From Mesorhizobium erdmanii USDA 3471 (GTDB taxonomy: Bacteria > Pseudomonadota > Alphaproteobacteria > Rhizobiales > Rhizobiaceae): a stretch of 64,000 bases of DNA. The notes under the pieces were generated by a model, which worked only from the letters and a program-made list of their open reading frames with translations, did no database searches and was not told the origin of the DNA. The stretch covers positions 173,879 through 237,878 of the forward strand of contig NZ_AXAE01000015.1 of NCBI RefSeq assembly GCF_000472705.1. The letters are read 5' to 3'. Positions 28,957 to 37,217 of this stretch are shown piece after piece. Positions within the stretch are counted from its first letter, which is position 1, and the number at the start of each line of letters is the position of its first letter. A program made the translations under genes and the position numbers.

Positions 28957-29253
28957 ATGTTGTTTGCGTTTGTTTGCAAGGACAAGCCAGGAAGCCTGCA
29001 GGTGCGCCTCGACACGCGGCCAGAGCATGTCGCCTTTCTCGAAGGGTTGAACGCGGAGAAGAAGCTGGCCTTTGCCGGGCCGTTCCTCGACGCCGATGGC
29101 AAGCCCAATGGCAGCCTCGTGGTCGTCGAAGCACCCGACCTGGCCGCGGCGCAGGCGCTTTCGGCCGCCGATCCCTATGCCAAGGCCGGCCTGTTCGAAA
29201 GCGTCGAAATCCGCCCGTGGAACTGGACGTTCAACAAGCCGGCGGCTAGTTAA
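28957..29253 (+). CDS. YciI family protein
   Basis: A 98-residue YCII-related protein (M-L-F-A-F-V-C-K-D-K-P-G-S; G-P-F-L-D-A-D-G-K-P-N-G-S; W-N-W-T-F at the end). The fold is a dimeric ferredoxin-like barrel with a His/Asp pair that may be catalytic. ATG follows aggaga. It sits 36 bp after gpsA and 38 bp before the EVE gene, an arrangement common in Rhizobiales; its substrate is unknown. Confidence 0.85.
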   Translation: MLFAFVCKDKPGSLQVRLDTRPEHVAFLEGLNAEKKLAFAGPFLDADGKPNGSLVVVEAPDLAAAQALSAADPYAKAGLFESVEIRPWNWTFNKPAAS

Positions 29254-29291
29254 TTCCGGTCACCCGCAACTGGGCCTCAGGGAGAATATGA

Positions 29292-29717
29292 ATGAACTAC
29301 TGGCTGTTCAAATCGGAGCCTTTCAAGTTCTCCTTCGAGATGCTGAAGGCCAAGGGCAAGGCCGGCACGCAGTGGGACGGCGTCCGCAACTACGCCGCCC
29401 GCAACAACATGAAGGCGATGCAGATCGGCGATCTCGGCTTCTTCTACCATTCCAATGAGGGGCTCAACATCGTCGGCATCGCCGAGGTCTGCGCGCTCGC
29501 CCATCCCGACACCACGTCGGATGACCCGCGCTGGGAGTGCGTCGACATCCGTGCCTCCCGCGAAGTCCCCAACCCGCCGACGCTGGCGGACATCAAGGCC
29601 AATCCGAAGCTCGCCGAAATGGCATTGGTGCGGCTCGGGCGGCTTTCCGTGCAGCCGGTCACCCCGGCGGAATGGAAGGAAGTCTGCCGCATGGGCGGCC
29701 TGACGCCGGCTCCGTGA
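29292..29717 (+). CDS. EVE domain-containing protein
   Basis: A 141-residue single EVE domain (thymocyte nuclear protein 1/Thy28 family), a PUA-like fold that binds modified bases in DNA or RNA. Landmarks: M-N-Y-W-L-F-K-S-E-P, W-D-G-V-R-N-Y-A-A-R-N, F-Y-H-S-N. Stand-alone bacterial EVE proteins are thought to recognise modified nucleic acids. The stop overlaps the GTG of the methyltransferase gene. Confidence 0.9.
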   Translation: MNYWLFKSEPFKFSFEMLKAKGKAGTQWDGVRNYAARNNMKAMQIGDLGFFYHSNEGLNIVGIAEVCALAHPDTTSDDPRWECVDIRASREVPNPPTLADIKANPKLAEMALVRLGRLSVQPVTPAEWKEVCRMGGLTPAP

Positions 29718-30370
29718 CGGCGCTCACTCCGCATAGCGCCAGGCAATTCATCCTCGACAACACGGCGCTGATGGCGCCGCCGCATGTGCCCGAGGTTCTG
29801 CTGCATCTCGCCGATGAAGCGCACGATCTTTGGCAGCGGACCGAGGACGAACTGGTCGAGATCGGACTGCCGCCGCCCTTTTGGGCCTTTGCCTGGGCCG
29901 GCGGCCAGGGCCTCGCCCGCTATGTCATGGACAACCCCGGCACGGTGCGGGGCAAACGCGTGCTCGACTTCGCCTCGGGTTCCGGCCTTGTCGCCATCGC
30001 CGCCGCCAAGGCGGGCGCTGCCGGGGTCATCGCCGCCGACATCGACCCGTTCTGCGTCACCGCGATCCGCCTCAACAGCGAGGCCAATGGCGTCGCGATC
30101 GACTTCCTCGGCACGGACTGCATCGGCACCGATGCGGGCTGGGACGTGGTTCTGGCCGGTGACGTTTTCTACGACAAACCCTTTGCCGCCCGCTTGATGC
30201 CATGGTTCGCGACGCTCAAGGCGCGCGGCGCCGAGATCTTCGTCGGCGATCCCGGCCGGTCGTATCTGCCGAAATCGGGGCTGGAGCCGCTCGCGGTCTT
30301 CGAGGTGGAAGTCACACGCGCGCTGGAGGATTCCCTGGTCAAGCGCACGACCGTCTGGCGCTTTGCTTGA
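29714..30370 (+). CDS. class I methyltransferase, ETFB-lysine-methyltransferase-like
   Basis: A 218-residue SAM-dependent enzyme of methyltransferase family 16. Motif I is V-L-D-F-A-S-G-S-G-L-V-A-I-A, then A-A-D-I-D-P-F, and the family D-x-x-Y motif appears as G-D-V-F-Y-D. Relatives in animals and in Agrobacterium methylate lysines of the electron-transfer flavoprotein beta subunit and ribosomal L7/L12. The GTG start overlaps the EVE stop (GTGA), which decides it over an upstream in-frame ATG inside the EVE gene. Confidence 0.8.
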   Translation: MTALTPHSARQFILDNTALMAPPHVPEVLLHLADEAHDLWQRTEDELVEIGLPPPFWAFAWAGGQGLARYVMDNPGTVRGKRVLDFASGSGLVAIAAAKAGAAGVIAADIDPFCVTAIRLNSEANGVAIDFLGTDCIGTDAGWDVVLAGDVFYDKPFAARLMPWFATLKARGAEIFVGDPGRSYLPKSGLEPLAVFEVEVTRALEDSLVKRTTVWRFA

Positions 30371-30439
30371 CGCCATCGCCGAAGCGCTTGATACAACGTG
30401 CATGCACGTCATATGGCCTGTGTCTGGAGGGGGACGCTC

Positions 30440-30856
30440 ATGGATTTTTCCGCGGTGAACTGGCTGGCGGTGATCGCCGCCGCCGTCTTGGCTTGGCTGT
30501 TCGGCGCCGCCTGGTACATGGCGTTGAGCAAGCCGTGGCTGAAGGCCGCCAAACTCGATCCGGCGACCATGAAGAAATCGCCGCTGCCTTTCGTCATCTC
30601 TTTCATCGCCGAACTGGTCATGGCCTATATCATGGCGCTGGTCGTCGGCGCGATGACCGGCGGTGAGCCGACATGGCTTGCCGGGCTGGTCTTCGGCTTC
30701 GTGCTTTGGCTGGGCTTTGTCGCCACGACGCTTTCGGTCAACCATCGCTACGAGAATTTCGGCTGGGACCTGACCCTCATCGACGGCGGCCACTGGCTGG
30801 GTGTCCTGCTGATCATCGGCGCGGTGATCGGCTGGTTCGGCGCCGCGGCAAGCTGA
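30440..30856 (+). CDS. DUF1761 membrane protein
   Basis: A 138-residue integral membrane protein with four hydrophobic segments, opening F-S-A-V-N-W-L-A-V-I-A-A-A-V. Residues K-P-W-L-K-A and N-H-R-Y-E-N-F-G-W-D mark the DUF1761 family. ATG follows ggaggggg. The role is unknown. It lies between the methyltransferase and GT25 genes on the same strand. Confidence 0.8.
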   Translation: MDFSAVNWLAVIAAAVLAWLFGAAWYMALSKPWLKAAKLDPATMKKSPLPFVISFIAELVMAYIMALVVGAMTGGEPTWLAGLVFGFVLWLGFVATTLSVNHRYENFGWDLTLIDGGHWLGVLLIIGAVIGWFGAAAS

Positions 30857-30871
30857 GACGGCGAGTTGACG

Positions 30872-31615
30872 ATGGCGGACGAGTCCGGATTCCCACGCGA
30901 CCAGGTGTTCACCCGGATCTGCCACGTCAAGGAAGGCTATGACGACCGGCGCCGCCACATTGTCAGGGAGTTCGAACGGCGCGGCGTGCCGGTTTATTTT
31001 TATACGGACTTTGACCGGCCGGATATCACCCCGGAGATCCTCAACGAGCTGGTCACACCCAGTTTTACCCACCCGCCGGCCGTCTCGCTGGCGCTGAAGC
31101 ATCTCGGCATCTGGCGCGATTTCCTCGAGACCGACCTGCCCTATTGCCTGGTCTTCGAGGACGACGTCTTTCTTGCCCGCGACTTCGTCGCCAAATTCCG
31201 GCAGGGGCTTTCCGAACTCGGCGGCCCGACACGCAAGGCCGTCATCTATCTCGGCAATGGCAGCAACTACTACACGCCGAGCTGGAAACTGCGGAAAGGC
31301 CAGAAGCTCTACCCGGCGCTTCATGCCAGGTGCGCCGATTCTTATCTCATCACCCGCCCCGCCGCCGAAGCCCGTTGCGCCTGGATCGCCCGCAACAAGA
31401 TATCGACGGCGATCGACCATCTGGCGGAACAGATGGATGAAGAGTTGGGAATCGAAATGCTGTGGTTCGAACGGCCTATTGTCGAGCAGGGTAGCGAGAA
31501 CGGCGCATTCCACACTTCGGTTGCCGGCAAACCGCATTCCCTGCTGTACAAGAAGCTGAAATGGAAATGGAAGAAATACACCCGCATGATCTTCGGCCAT
31601 AACGCCCGGTCGTAA
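30872..31615 (+). CDS. glycosyltransferase family 25
   Basis: A 247-residue GT25 (LgtF/LpsA-like) enzyme, probably adding a hexose to lipopolysaccharide core or another surface glycan. The family signature is Y-C-L-V-F-E-D-D-V-F-L near residues 90-100 (E-D-D metal/donor motif), with Y-L-G-N-G-S-N-Y-Y-T-P following. The C terminus is basic. ATG at 30872 is preferred over a TTG two codons earlier. There are no other glycan genes beside it. Confidence 0.82.
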   Translation: MADESGFPRDQVFTRICHVKEGYDDRRRHIVREFERRGVPVYFYTDFDRPDITPEILNELVTPSFTHPPAVSLALKHLGIWRDFLETDLPYCLVFEDDVFLARDFVAKFRQGLSELGGPTRKAVIYLGNGSNYYTPSWKLRKGQKLYPALHARCADSYLITRPAAEARCAWIARNKISTAIDHLAEQMDEELGIEMLWFERPIVEQGSENGAFHTSVAGKPHSLLYKKLKWKWKKYTRMIFGHNARS

Positions 31616-31633
31616 CCGAAAGACCGGCCCGCC

Positions 31634-32563
31634 TCATGCCTCCGTGCCGTTCGTCCTTGCCGCTTCCTCGAGCAGCCATTCGCGAAACGCGACGATGCGC
31701 GGGTCATCCTTCACGGTTTGCGGATAAACCAGGAAATAAGCGAACTCCGGCGCGACCTTGATGCCGAGTTCGAATGGGCGGACGAGACGCCCTTGCGACA
31801 GGTCGTTCGCGACCATGGCGAAGTCGGCCAGCGCCACGGCGTTGCCGTCGAGCGCCGCCTGCGTGGCATCGGTGGAGGAACCGAAGACGAGGGTGCGACT
31901 GTCGTCGAAATCGTCGACGCCGGCCGCCTGCATCCACATGCTCCAGTTCGGCCAGGTGACGCCTTGCCGCGACCATTCGATATGCGCGAGTGTGTGCTGG
32001 AAAAGGTCGCGCGGTTCATTGAGCGGCGGGCCTGAAGCGAGCAGCGCCGGGCTGCACACCGGGATGATGATGTTGTCGAACAGCCGGTGCGCGCAAATCC
32101 CGGCATATTTGCCGGTGCCGAAGCGGATGCCGATATCGACGTCGTCGCGCTCGAAGTCCCTGACGTCGTAGGTGATGTCGAAGCGCAACTCGATGCCCGG
32201 CTTCTGACGGCGAAAATCGTCGATGCGCCGCATCAGCCATTTTGTCGCGAACTGTGCATCGAGCGTGACTTTCAGCAGCGCCGTGCCCCGCGTCATCTTG
32301 CGCGCGCGGCTGACGGCGCGATTGAGCAGATCAAGCGCATCGACCGCAGCTTCAAGCAGTACATGGCCTGCTTCGGTCAGCCTGATGGTACGGCTGGTGC
32401 GCGTGAACAGCACCAGGTCGAGCTGGTCCTCGATTTCCTTGACCTGGTGGCTGACCGCCGCCGGGGTCAGCCCAAGCTCGTCGGCGGCGCGCGTGAAATT
32501 GAGGTGTCGGGCGGCGGCCTCGAAGGTTCTCAGTGCGCGCGTTCCAGGCAGGAGACGAGCCAT
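31634..32563 (-). CDS. LysR family transcriptional regulator (GcvA-like)
   Basis: A 309-residue LTTR. The winged-helix domain is at residues 8-65 (F-E-A-A-A-R-H-L-N-F-T-R-A-A-D-E-L-G-L-T) and the effector domain follows from about residue 90. GcvA/AmpR-type relatives often act on adjacent divergent genes. Here the divergent neighbour is a DUF1127 gene, with a 130-bp AT-richer region between. The target is not known. Confidence 0.88.
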   Translation of the reverse strand: MARLLPGTRALRTFEAAARHLNFTRAADELGLTPAAVSHQVKEIEDQLDLVLFTRTSRTIRLTEAGHVLLEAAVDALDLLNRAVSRARKMTRGTALLKVTLDAQFATKWLMRRIDDFRRQKPGIELRFDITYDVRDFERDDVDIGIRFGTGKYAGICAHRLFDNIIIPVCSPALLASGPPLNEPRDLFQHTLAHIEWSRQGVTWPNWSMWMQAAGVDDFDDSRTLVFGSSTDATQAALDGNAVALADFAMVANDLSQGRLVRPFELGIKVAPEFAYFLVYPQTVKDDPRIVAFREWLLEEAARTNGTEA

Positions 32564-32693
32564 CCGATCTCCAAATAAAACTTGATGATCTGAAAAGAAC
32601 TACTCGTTTCCCGTTTATTTTTCAATCCGGCATGATGGCACCATCGAAACACCGTCAAACCGGATTTGATGTCCGGAGAACCGAGATGAAGTC

Positions 32694-32948
32694 ATGTCCG
32701 AGATCGTTCTGAAGTCTGACACCCCCCTCAACTCCCACGCGGGCATCGCATCCTGGCTGCGCGCCGCGACCGATTGGCTGCGTCAGGCGCGGGTCGCCGT
32801 GACCCTCCCGCACGAATCAGTCGAGGGCCTTTCCGACAGCCAGCTGCGCGACATCGGCGCCGAACGCCACGACGTCGCGCGGGTGATCGACCGGGAACTC
32901 CGCGAAATCGGCTTGCTGGGGACGGGTTGGCAGAAGCCGAGGAAGTAG
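32694..32948 (+). CDS. DUF1127 small protein
   Basis: An 84-residue basic protein with a C-terminal DUF1127 (YjiS-like) motif: L-S-D-S-Q-L-R-D-I-G, then 24 residues to the end. Small DUF1127 proteins in Agrobacterium influence phosphate and RNA turnover. This one is longer than the 47-residue short class. It is divergent from the LysR gene. Confidence 0.8.
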   Translation: MSEIVLKSDTPLNSHAGIASWLRAATDWLRQARVAVTLPHESVEGLSDSQLRDIGAERHDVARVIDRELREIGLLGTGWQKPRK

Positions 32949-33020
32949 GGAATAGGCAGTGGGGAATGGGGAGTAGGCATCAGGAAGAGACTGCCTACTG
33001 CCTACCTGCCTACTGCCTAT
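32949..33020. repeat. GGGAATAGG-type low-complexity inverted repeat
   Basis: A purine-rich run (gggaataggcagtgggg...) changes to its pyrimidine-rich complement (ctgcctactgcctacctgcc). The outer arms ataggcagt (32952-32960) and actgcctat (33012-33020) are perfect. It lies between convergent genes and supplies the stop codon of the L,D-transpeptidase, so it may work as a two-way transcription end. Confidence 0.55.
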
Positions 33021-33613
33021 CTCACCACCCTCACCACCGTCCGGTCCGACAGCAGCGGCAGAAGCCGCATCATCGTCCGCGCGGTGACCGCGACGCAACC
33101 TTGCGTCGGCGTGAAACCTGGGCGCGACAGGTGGAAAAAGATGGCGCTGCCGCGTCCGCGGCGGCGCGGAGAAATATTCCAGTCGAGCACCAAGCAGGCG
33201 TCGTAGAGATCGTCGTCGCGCCGCATGCGTTCATGGCTGGCGCCATAGGGAATCTTGACCGGCTTGTTGTAGTTGCGGTCGTCCGATACCTCGCACCAGC
33301 CGAGATCGGGCCCGATCGGCGTCATCGCCAGCCGCGTCCGGCGGCCACTTGCAAACTGATCTCCACGGAAATATCCCGACAAGATGCGCATCGAGCCAAG
33401 CGGCGTGGCGCCGTCGCCCTCGCGCTTGTCGGCCGAGATGCCGCCGCGCCCCAGAGCGCAGGCAAACACCGTTTTGCCGGCCTGCAGCAGGCCTTGGGTG
33501 GGGTGGCCTGGCCTTGCCCGCACGGTCAGCACGCGCAGGCGTTTTGCCAAAATTGCGCCGGCTGCATTGCGATCGCGTTTTTTCTTGTATGATCGTGCCA
33601 CGGAACAAATCAC
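33017..33613 (-). CDS. L,D-transpeptidase family protein
   Basis: A 198-residue YkuD-fold protein, presumably acting on peptidoglycan. The catalytic strip is FFHLSRPGFTPTQGCVAV: the His of F-F-H and the Cys of Q-G-C fit, but the usual S/T-H-G-C has Gln instead of His. There is no clear signal peptide; the basic N terminus (S-Y-K-K-K-R-D-R-N) may start later. The GTG at 33613 is uncertain, with another GTG four codons on. It is near the CenR-type regulator of envelope genes. Confidence 0.75.
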   Translation of the reverse strand: MICSVARSYKKKRDRNAAGAILAKRLRVLTVRARPGHPTQGLLQAGKTVFACALGRGGISADKREGDGATPLGSMRILSGYFRGDQFASGRRTRLAMTPIGPDLGWCEVSDDRNYNKPVKIPYGASHERMRRDDDLYDACLVLDWNISPRRRGRGSAIFFHLSRPGFTPTQGCVAVTARTMMRLLPLLSDRTVVRVVR

Positions 33614-33697
33614 TGTGATCGGCTATTGTGTCGGCCAGCTTCCGCATAAATACGCAGCGGTCAACTGAATTTCATTTTCAAAACAACGGATTGATCC

Positions 33698-34381
33698 ATG
33701 ACTTCACGCACCATCCTGATCGTCGACGACGATGACGACCTGCGCGGCACTCTGGTCGAGCAACTCGCCCTCTATGAGGAATTCGACGTGCTGCAGGAAG
33801 CGACTGCGGCAAAAGGCGTCACCGCCGCGCGCGGCGGCCTCATCGACCTGCTCATCATGGATGTCGGCCTGCCCGACATGGATGGCCGCGAGGCCGTGAA
33901 AATCCTGCGCAAGGGCGGCTACAAGGCACCCATCATCATGCTGACCGGCCACGACACCGATTCGGACACGATTCTGGGTCTCGAGGCCGGCGCCAACGAC
34001 TATGTGACCAAGCCGTTCCGCTTCGCGGTGCTTTTGGCGCGCATCCGCGCCCAGCTGCGCCAACATGAGCAGAGCGAGGACGCCACCTTCTCGGTCGGCC
34101 CCTACACTTTCAAGCCCAGCCAGAAGCTGCTCATCGACCCGCGCGGCGCCAAGGTGCGGCTGACGGAGAAGGAAGCCTCGATCATCAAATATCTCTATCG
34201 CGCCGACCAGAAGGTGGTGACGCGCGACGTGCTGCTCGAAGAGGTCTGGGGCTACAATTCCGGCGTCACCACGCACACGCTGGAAACCCATGTCTACCGG
34301 CTGCGCCAGAAGATCGAGCGCGATCCTTCCAATGCGGAAATTCTTGTGACAGAAAGCGGCGGCTACAAGCTGGTTCCTTAA
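33698..34381 (+). CDS. cenR: OmpR-type response regulator, CenR/OtpR-like
   Basis: A 227-residue regulator with receiver (1-120) and winged-helix (130-227) domains. Phospho-site Asp55 (L-L-I-M-D-V-G-L-P-D), acidic D11/D12 and the lysine of V-T-K-P-F are present. The length and the neighbouring cyclic-nucleotide-binding gene match CenR/OtpR of Brucella and other Rhizobiales, which control the cell envelope and beta-lactam tolerance. No histidine kinase gene is next to it, as is typical for this orphan locus. The name rests on context and remembered similarity. Confidence 0.75.
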   Translation: MTSRTILIVDDDDDLRGTLVEQLALYEEFDVLQEATAAKGVTAARGGLIDLLIMDVGLPDMDGREAVKILRKGGYKAPIIMLTGHDTDSDTILGLEAGANDYVTKPFRFAVLLARIRAQLRQHEQSEDATFSVGPYTFKPSQKLLIDPRGAKVRLTEKEASIIKYLYRADQKVVTRDVLLEEVWGYNSGVTTHTLETHVYRLRQKIERDPSNAEILVTESGGYKLVP

Positions 34382-34399
34382 ACATTTCATTATCCAATG

Positions 34400-34443
34400 A
34401 GCAATTCCAGGAAAAGTGTGGGCGGTTTTCCGACCGGAATTGC
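34400..34443. repeat. family C dispersed palindromic repeat
   Basis: Core gagcaattccaggaaaagtg followed by ggcggttttccgaccggaattgc lies in the 181-bp gap between the response regulator and the cyclic-nucleotide-binding gene. The outer arms gcaattcc and ggaattgc are complementary. Confidence 0.75.
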
Positions 34444-34562
34444 GAAAGCCAAAGGGATAATGCGGTCTGGGCGGGACCGCTTTCGGGTGCGATCCTGTTA
34501 GGGGATTAAGGATTCACTCGTGAAGGAGGGATTGGACTGACCGTTCGGGGACGCAGCTAGAG

Positions 34563-35018
34563 ATGGCGTTGGATGACGACATCCGCATCCTGTCCGCCGT
34601 GAGGCTCTTCGAGGGTTTCACGCAGGAACAGCTGCGCCTGCTCGCCTTCGGCGCCGAGACCACGCTGCTCAATGCCGACCGCAAGCTCTACCGCGAGGAC
34701 GACGAGGCCGACTCCGCCTATGTCGTGGTCAGCGGCAAGATCGCGCTCTACCGGGAACAGGACGGCGCGCGCATCCCGATCGGCACCGCCGGACCCGGGA
34801 CCATGCTGAGCGAACTGGCGCTGATTGCCGACACCAGGCGGCTGACAAGCGCTTCCGCCGCCACCGATGCCGAAGTGATAAGGCTGAGCCGCAAGATGTT
34901 CCGCCGCATCCTGGAGGAATATCCCGAGGTGGCGGTGAAGCTGCACGAGCGCATCTCCGAGGAATTCCAGGCCATGATCCGCCGCATCGAGGAGCTGGCG
35001 CCACGCTTTTCGGGGTGA
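34563..35018 (+). CDS. cyclic nucleotide-binding domain protein
   Basis: A 151-residue protein made of one cNMP-binding beta-roll (residues 15-130) without a DNA-binding domain. It has R-E-D-D-E-A-D-S-A-Y-V-V-V-S-G and a phosphate-cassette-like stretch G-T-M-L-S-E-L-A-L-I. It may sense cAMP or cGMP, or act as a structural partner. It lies downstream of the CenR-like gene, as reported for the otpR locus of Brucella. Confidence 0.82.
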   Translation: MALDDDIRILSAVRLFEGFTQEQLRLLAFGAETTLLNADRKLYREDDEADSAYVVVSGKIALYREQDGARIPIGTAGPGTMLSELALIADTRRLTSASAATDAEVIRLSRKMFRRILEEYPEVAVKLHERISEEFQAMIRRIEELAPRFSG

Positions 35019-35087
35019 GTGCGGGCAGTCGTCGGCCGCAGTCGTGAACTATCCTTCGACATGGGCTGGGAGCCGCCCTTCACCCTT

Positions 35088-35150
35088 CGTCATCCTAGGG
35101 CGAAGCAGGAGCGAAGCTCCGTCGCGGAGACCCTGGGATCCATTCCGTGA
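35088..35150. repeat. family B dispersed palindromic repeat
   Basis: An element beginning cgtcatcctagggcgaagca and ending gagaccctgggatcc, with an inner gcgaagctccgtcgcg hairpin. The same family is at 44999-45179 (two facing copies), 45831-45880 and 63701-63754. It is alone in the 227-bp gap between the cNMP-binding gene and xth. Confidence 0.75.
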
Positions 35151-35245
35151 CCTTGATCATAGATGCAGCTGAACAGAATTCCTCACCGTTTCGACGTGTT
35201 AACGTCACGGCATGGATCGAAGCCAATGGCCATCCGGCCTGCTAA

Positions 35246-36052
35246 CTAATCAAAATCAAACCGCGCAATGACCGGCACATGGTCCGATGGCCGATCCCAG
35301 CCACGCGCCGCCCTCAATATTTCATAGCCGGCGAAATCAGGCACCAGGTTGGGCGACGACCAGACATGGTCGAGCCGCCGGCCGCGATTGGAGGCTTCCC
35401 AATCCTGCGCGCGATAGCTCCACCAAGTGTAGAGTTTTTGGTCCGAAGGCACGTTGAGCCGCATCAGGTCGACCCAGTTGCCGGCGAGCCGCATCGCCTC
35501 GAAGTTTTCAGTCTCGACCGGCGTGTGGCTGACCACGTTGAGCAATTGCTTGTGCGACCAGACATCGTGTTCGAGCGGCGCGATGTTGAGGTCGCCGACC
35601 AGCACCGAGGCGGACACTTCGCTGTGCTCGGCGCGGATGGAATTCATCTCGGCGACGAAATCGAGCTTGTGCCTGAACTTCCTGTTGATTTCGGGATCGG
35701 GCTCGTCGCCGCCCGCCGGAACGTAGAAATTATGCAGCAGGATCGTCTTGCCGCCGGCCCGCACCGTCACCGACAGATGCCGGCTGTCCTCGATGTCGCA
35801 GAAGCGGCGCCTTTCGACGATCTCGATCGGGCGCCGCGCCACGGTGGCGACGCCGTGATAGCCCTTCTGGCCATGGAAGGCGATGTGCTGGTAGCCGAGC
35901 CTGCGGAACGCCTTTTCGGGAAACAGTTCATCGGGAACTTTCGTCTCCTGCAGGCACAGCACATCGGGCGCGTACTCATCGAGCAGGCGCTCGACGATCG
36001 GCATGCGCAGCCGAACGGAGTTGATATTCCAAGTGGCGATGGAAAAGGGCAT
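35246..36052 (-). CDS. xth: exodeoxyribonuclease III
   Basis: A 268-residue AP endonuclease/3'-5' exonuclease of base-excision repair. Motifs: W-N-I-N-S-V-R at the start, L-C-L-Q-E-T-K, V-G-D-L-N-I-A-P and S-D-H-V-P-V at the end. Length is typical. It stands alone between a family B repeat and a 354-bp non-coding region. Confidence 0.94.
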   Translation of the reverse strand: MPFSIATWNINSVRLRMPIVERLLDEYAPDVLCLQETKVPDELFPEKAFRRLGYQHIAFHGQKGYHGVATVARRPIEIVERRRFCDIEDSRHLSVTVRAGGKTILLHNFYVPAGGDEPDPEINRKFRHKLDFVAEMNSIRAEHSEVSASVLVGDLNIAPLEHDVWSHKQLLNVVSHTPVETENFEAMRLAGNWVDLMRLNVPSDQKLYTWWSYRAQDWEASNRGRRLDHVWSSPNLVPDFAGYEILRAARGWDRPSDHVPVIARFDFD

Positions 36053-36197
36053 GAGGCAAATCCGGACAGCGTGCAGCCAGTCAGGGCCGATGGACCCTGA
36101 CGTTGAAGACGCCTTTTGAGGGAGTCAGTCCGGAAACTGCCAGCCGGGGGCCGCAAAGACAAGCCGGGCAGCGCCTACAACCCGCTCAGACGCGGCC

Positions 36198-36409
36198 TAA
36201 GGTACGCTGAGATTCAGGTCAGGCCGAGTCGAGAAAGGTGGATTGCCGAGAACCAGCCTATGCCGACCGTAGCCTTCATAGAGCGGATACCCTTGTGAGG
36301 GCTTCGGCCGGCGAAGGCCGGGGCGGAGCGTGCTTTTCGTACGTGAGCACCGGAAGCGCAGGAAGCCACCATTCGCAGGCCGGCCTCACCTGAATATCTG
36401 CGTACCTTA
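36198..36409. repeat. 212-bp inverted-repeat (MITE-like) element
   Basis: The 354-bp gap between xth and lolA (36053-36406) holds no gene but carries a long imperfect inverted repeat. The left arm (36198-36250) begins taaggtacgctgagattcag, and the right arm on the other strand begins taaggtacgcagatattcag; similarity continues for about 50 bp through aggtcaggcc/aggtgaggcc and ggtgg. The centre has a ggccggcgaaggccgg hairpin. The right end taa is the stop codon of lolA. This looks like a small mobile or once-mobile element; no direct target duplication was recognised. Confidence 0.65.
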
Positions 36410-37087
36410 GCGCGTCTTGGTGTTCAGCTCGCGGTTGGCCGTATAATCGATGGCAAAGGTGTCGGGCGCGAAGCTGACGCCTTCCTTGGTGTTGAAGATC
36501 ATCACCGTGGTGTCCTTGCCCTGCGCGTCGGTGATGGTCCACTGGCGCAGATCATAGGTCTTCGGATCGAACATCATGGTGATCATCGCATTGCCGAACA
36601 CCGACTTGTCGGAGAGCTTGATGGTGGTGAGGTCGTCCTCTTCCTTGACGCTCTTGACGCGGTCGCCGGAGAGGTCGATGCGCTCGTCGAGCAGCAGCTT
36701 CAGCGGCGTCTTCGACAACGGATAGAGATCGGACGTGTTCATTTTCTTGTTGAGGATGACCACCGACTTGCCATCGGAAATCACCTTGAAATTCGATGAC
36801 CCGTCATAGTTGAAGCGGATCTTGCCAGGCCGTTCCAGGAAGAACTTGCCGCCGGTCTGCTCGCCCTTGGGGCCGAACTGGACAAATTCGCCGCTCATCG
36901 ATTTGACCGACGAAAAATGGTCGGCGATCTTCTGCGCGGTGGCAGGCACGGCGGCCTGCGCCGAGGCCAGCAATTCGAAGCCGGGCACCACATTGAGGGC
37001 GGCGGCACCCACGGCGACAAGGCCGAGGCCAAGCAGCTGGCGGCGATTCGGGGCGAAATTGCCGAGTGCGGAAAGATCGTTTTTCAT
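36407..37087 (-). CDS. lolA: outer-membrane lipoprotein carrier protein LolA
   Basis: A 226-residue periplasmic chaperone moving lipoproteins to the outer membrane. The N terminus has a twin-arginine-like signal (N-R-R-Q-L-L-G-L-G-L-V-A-V-G), cleaved near A-S-A-Q-A. The mature part shows V-K-S-M-S-G-E-F-V-Q-F and F-F-L-E-R-P-G-K-I-R-F, typical of the DUF2092/LolA half-barrel. ATG at 37087 is chosen because it gives a proper signal peptide. It lies 130 bp after ftsK, as in many alphaproteobacteria. Its stop codon is part of the inverted-repeat element. Confidence 0.88.
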   Translation of the reverse strand: MKNDLSALGNFAPNRRQLLGLGLVAVGAAALNVVPGFELLASAQAAVPATAQKIADHFSSVKSMSGEFVQFGPKGEQTGGKFFLERPGKIRFNYDGSSNFKVISDGKSVVILNKKMNTSDLYPLSKTPLKLLLDERIDLSGDRVKSVKEEDDLTTIKLSDKSVFGNAMITMMFDPKTYDLRQWTITDAQGKDTTVMIFNTKEGVSFAPDTFAIDYTANRELNTKTR

Positions 37088-37217
37088 GGCGGTCACTCTC
37101 GTGGTGATTCCTGTATCTGTCGTTTTCCTGAGCCCCCAGTTGGGCTGAAGTTTGGCGACGCGCTGCAAGGTTCAGGTTCAACGCGCCGCAAGGTTCAAGG
37201 TTGCGGCCGGCCTTCCA

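Noticed and set aside
28957..31615. Defence island suggested by the EVE and methyltransferase genes
   Set aside because: The genes follow housekeeping tsaD-gpsA, show normal codon use and lack nucleases or other defence parts.
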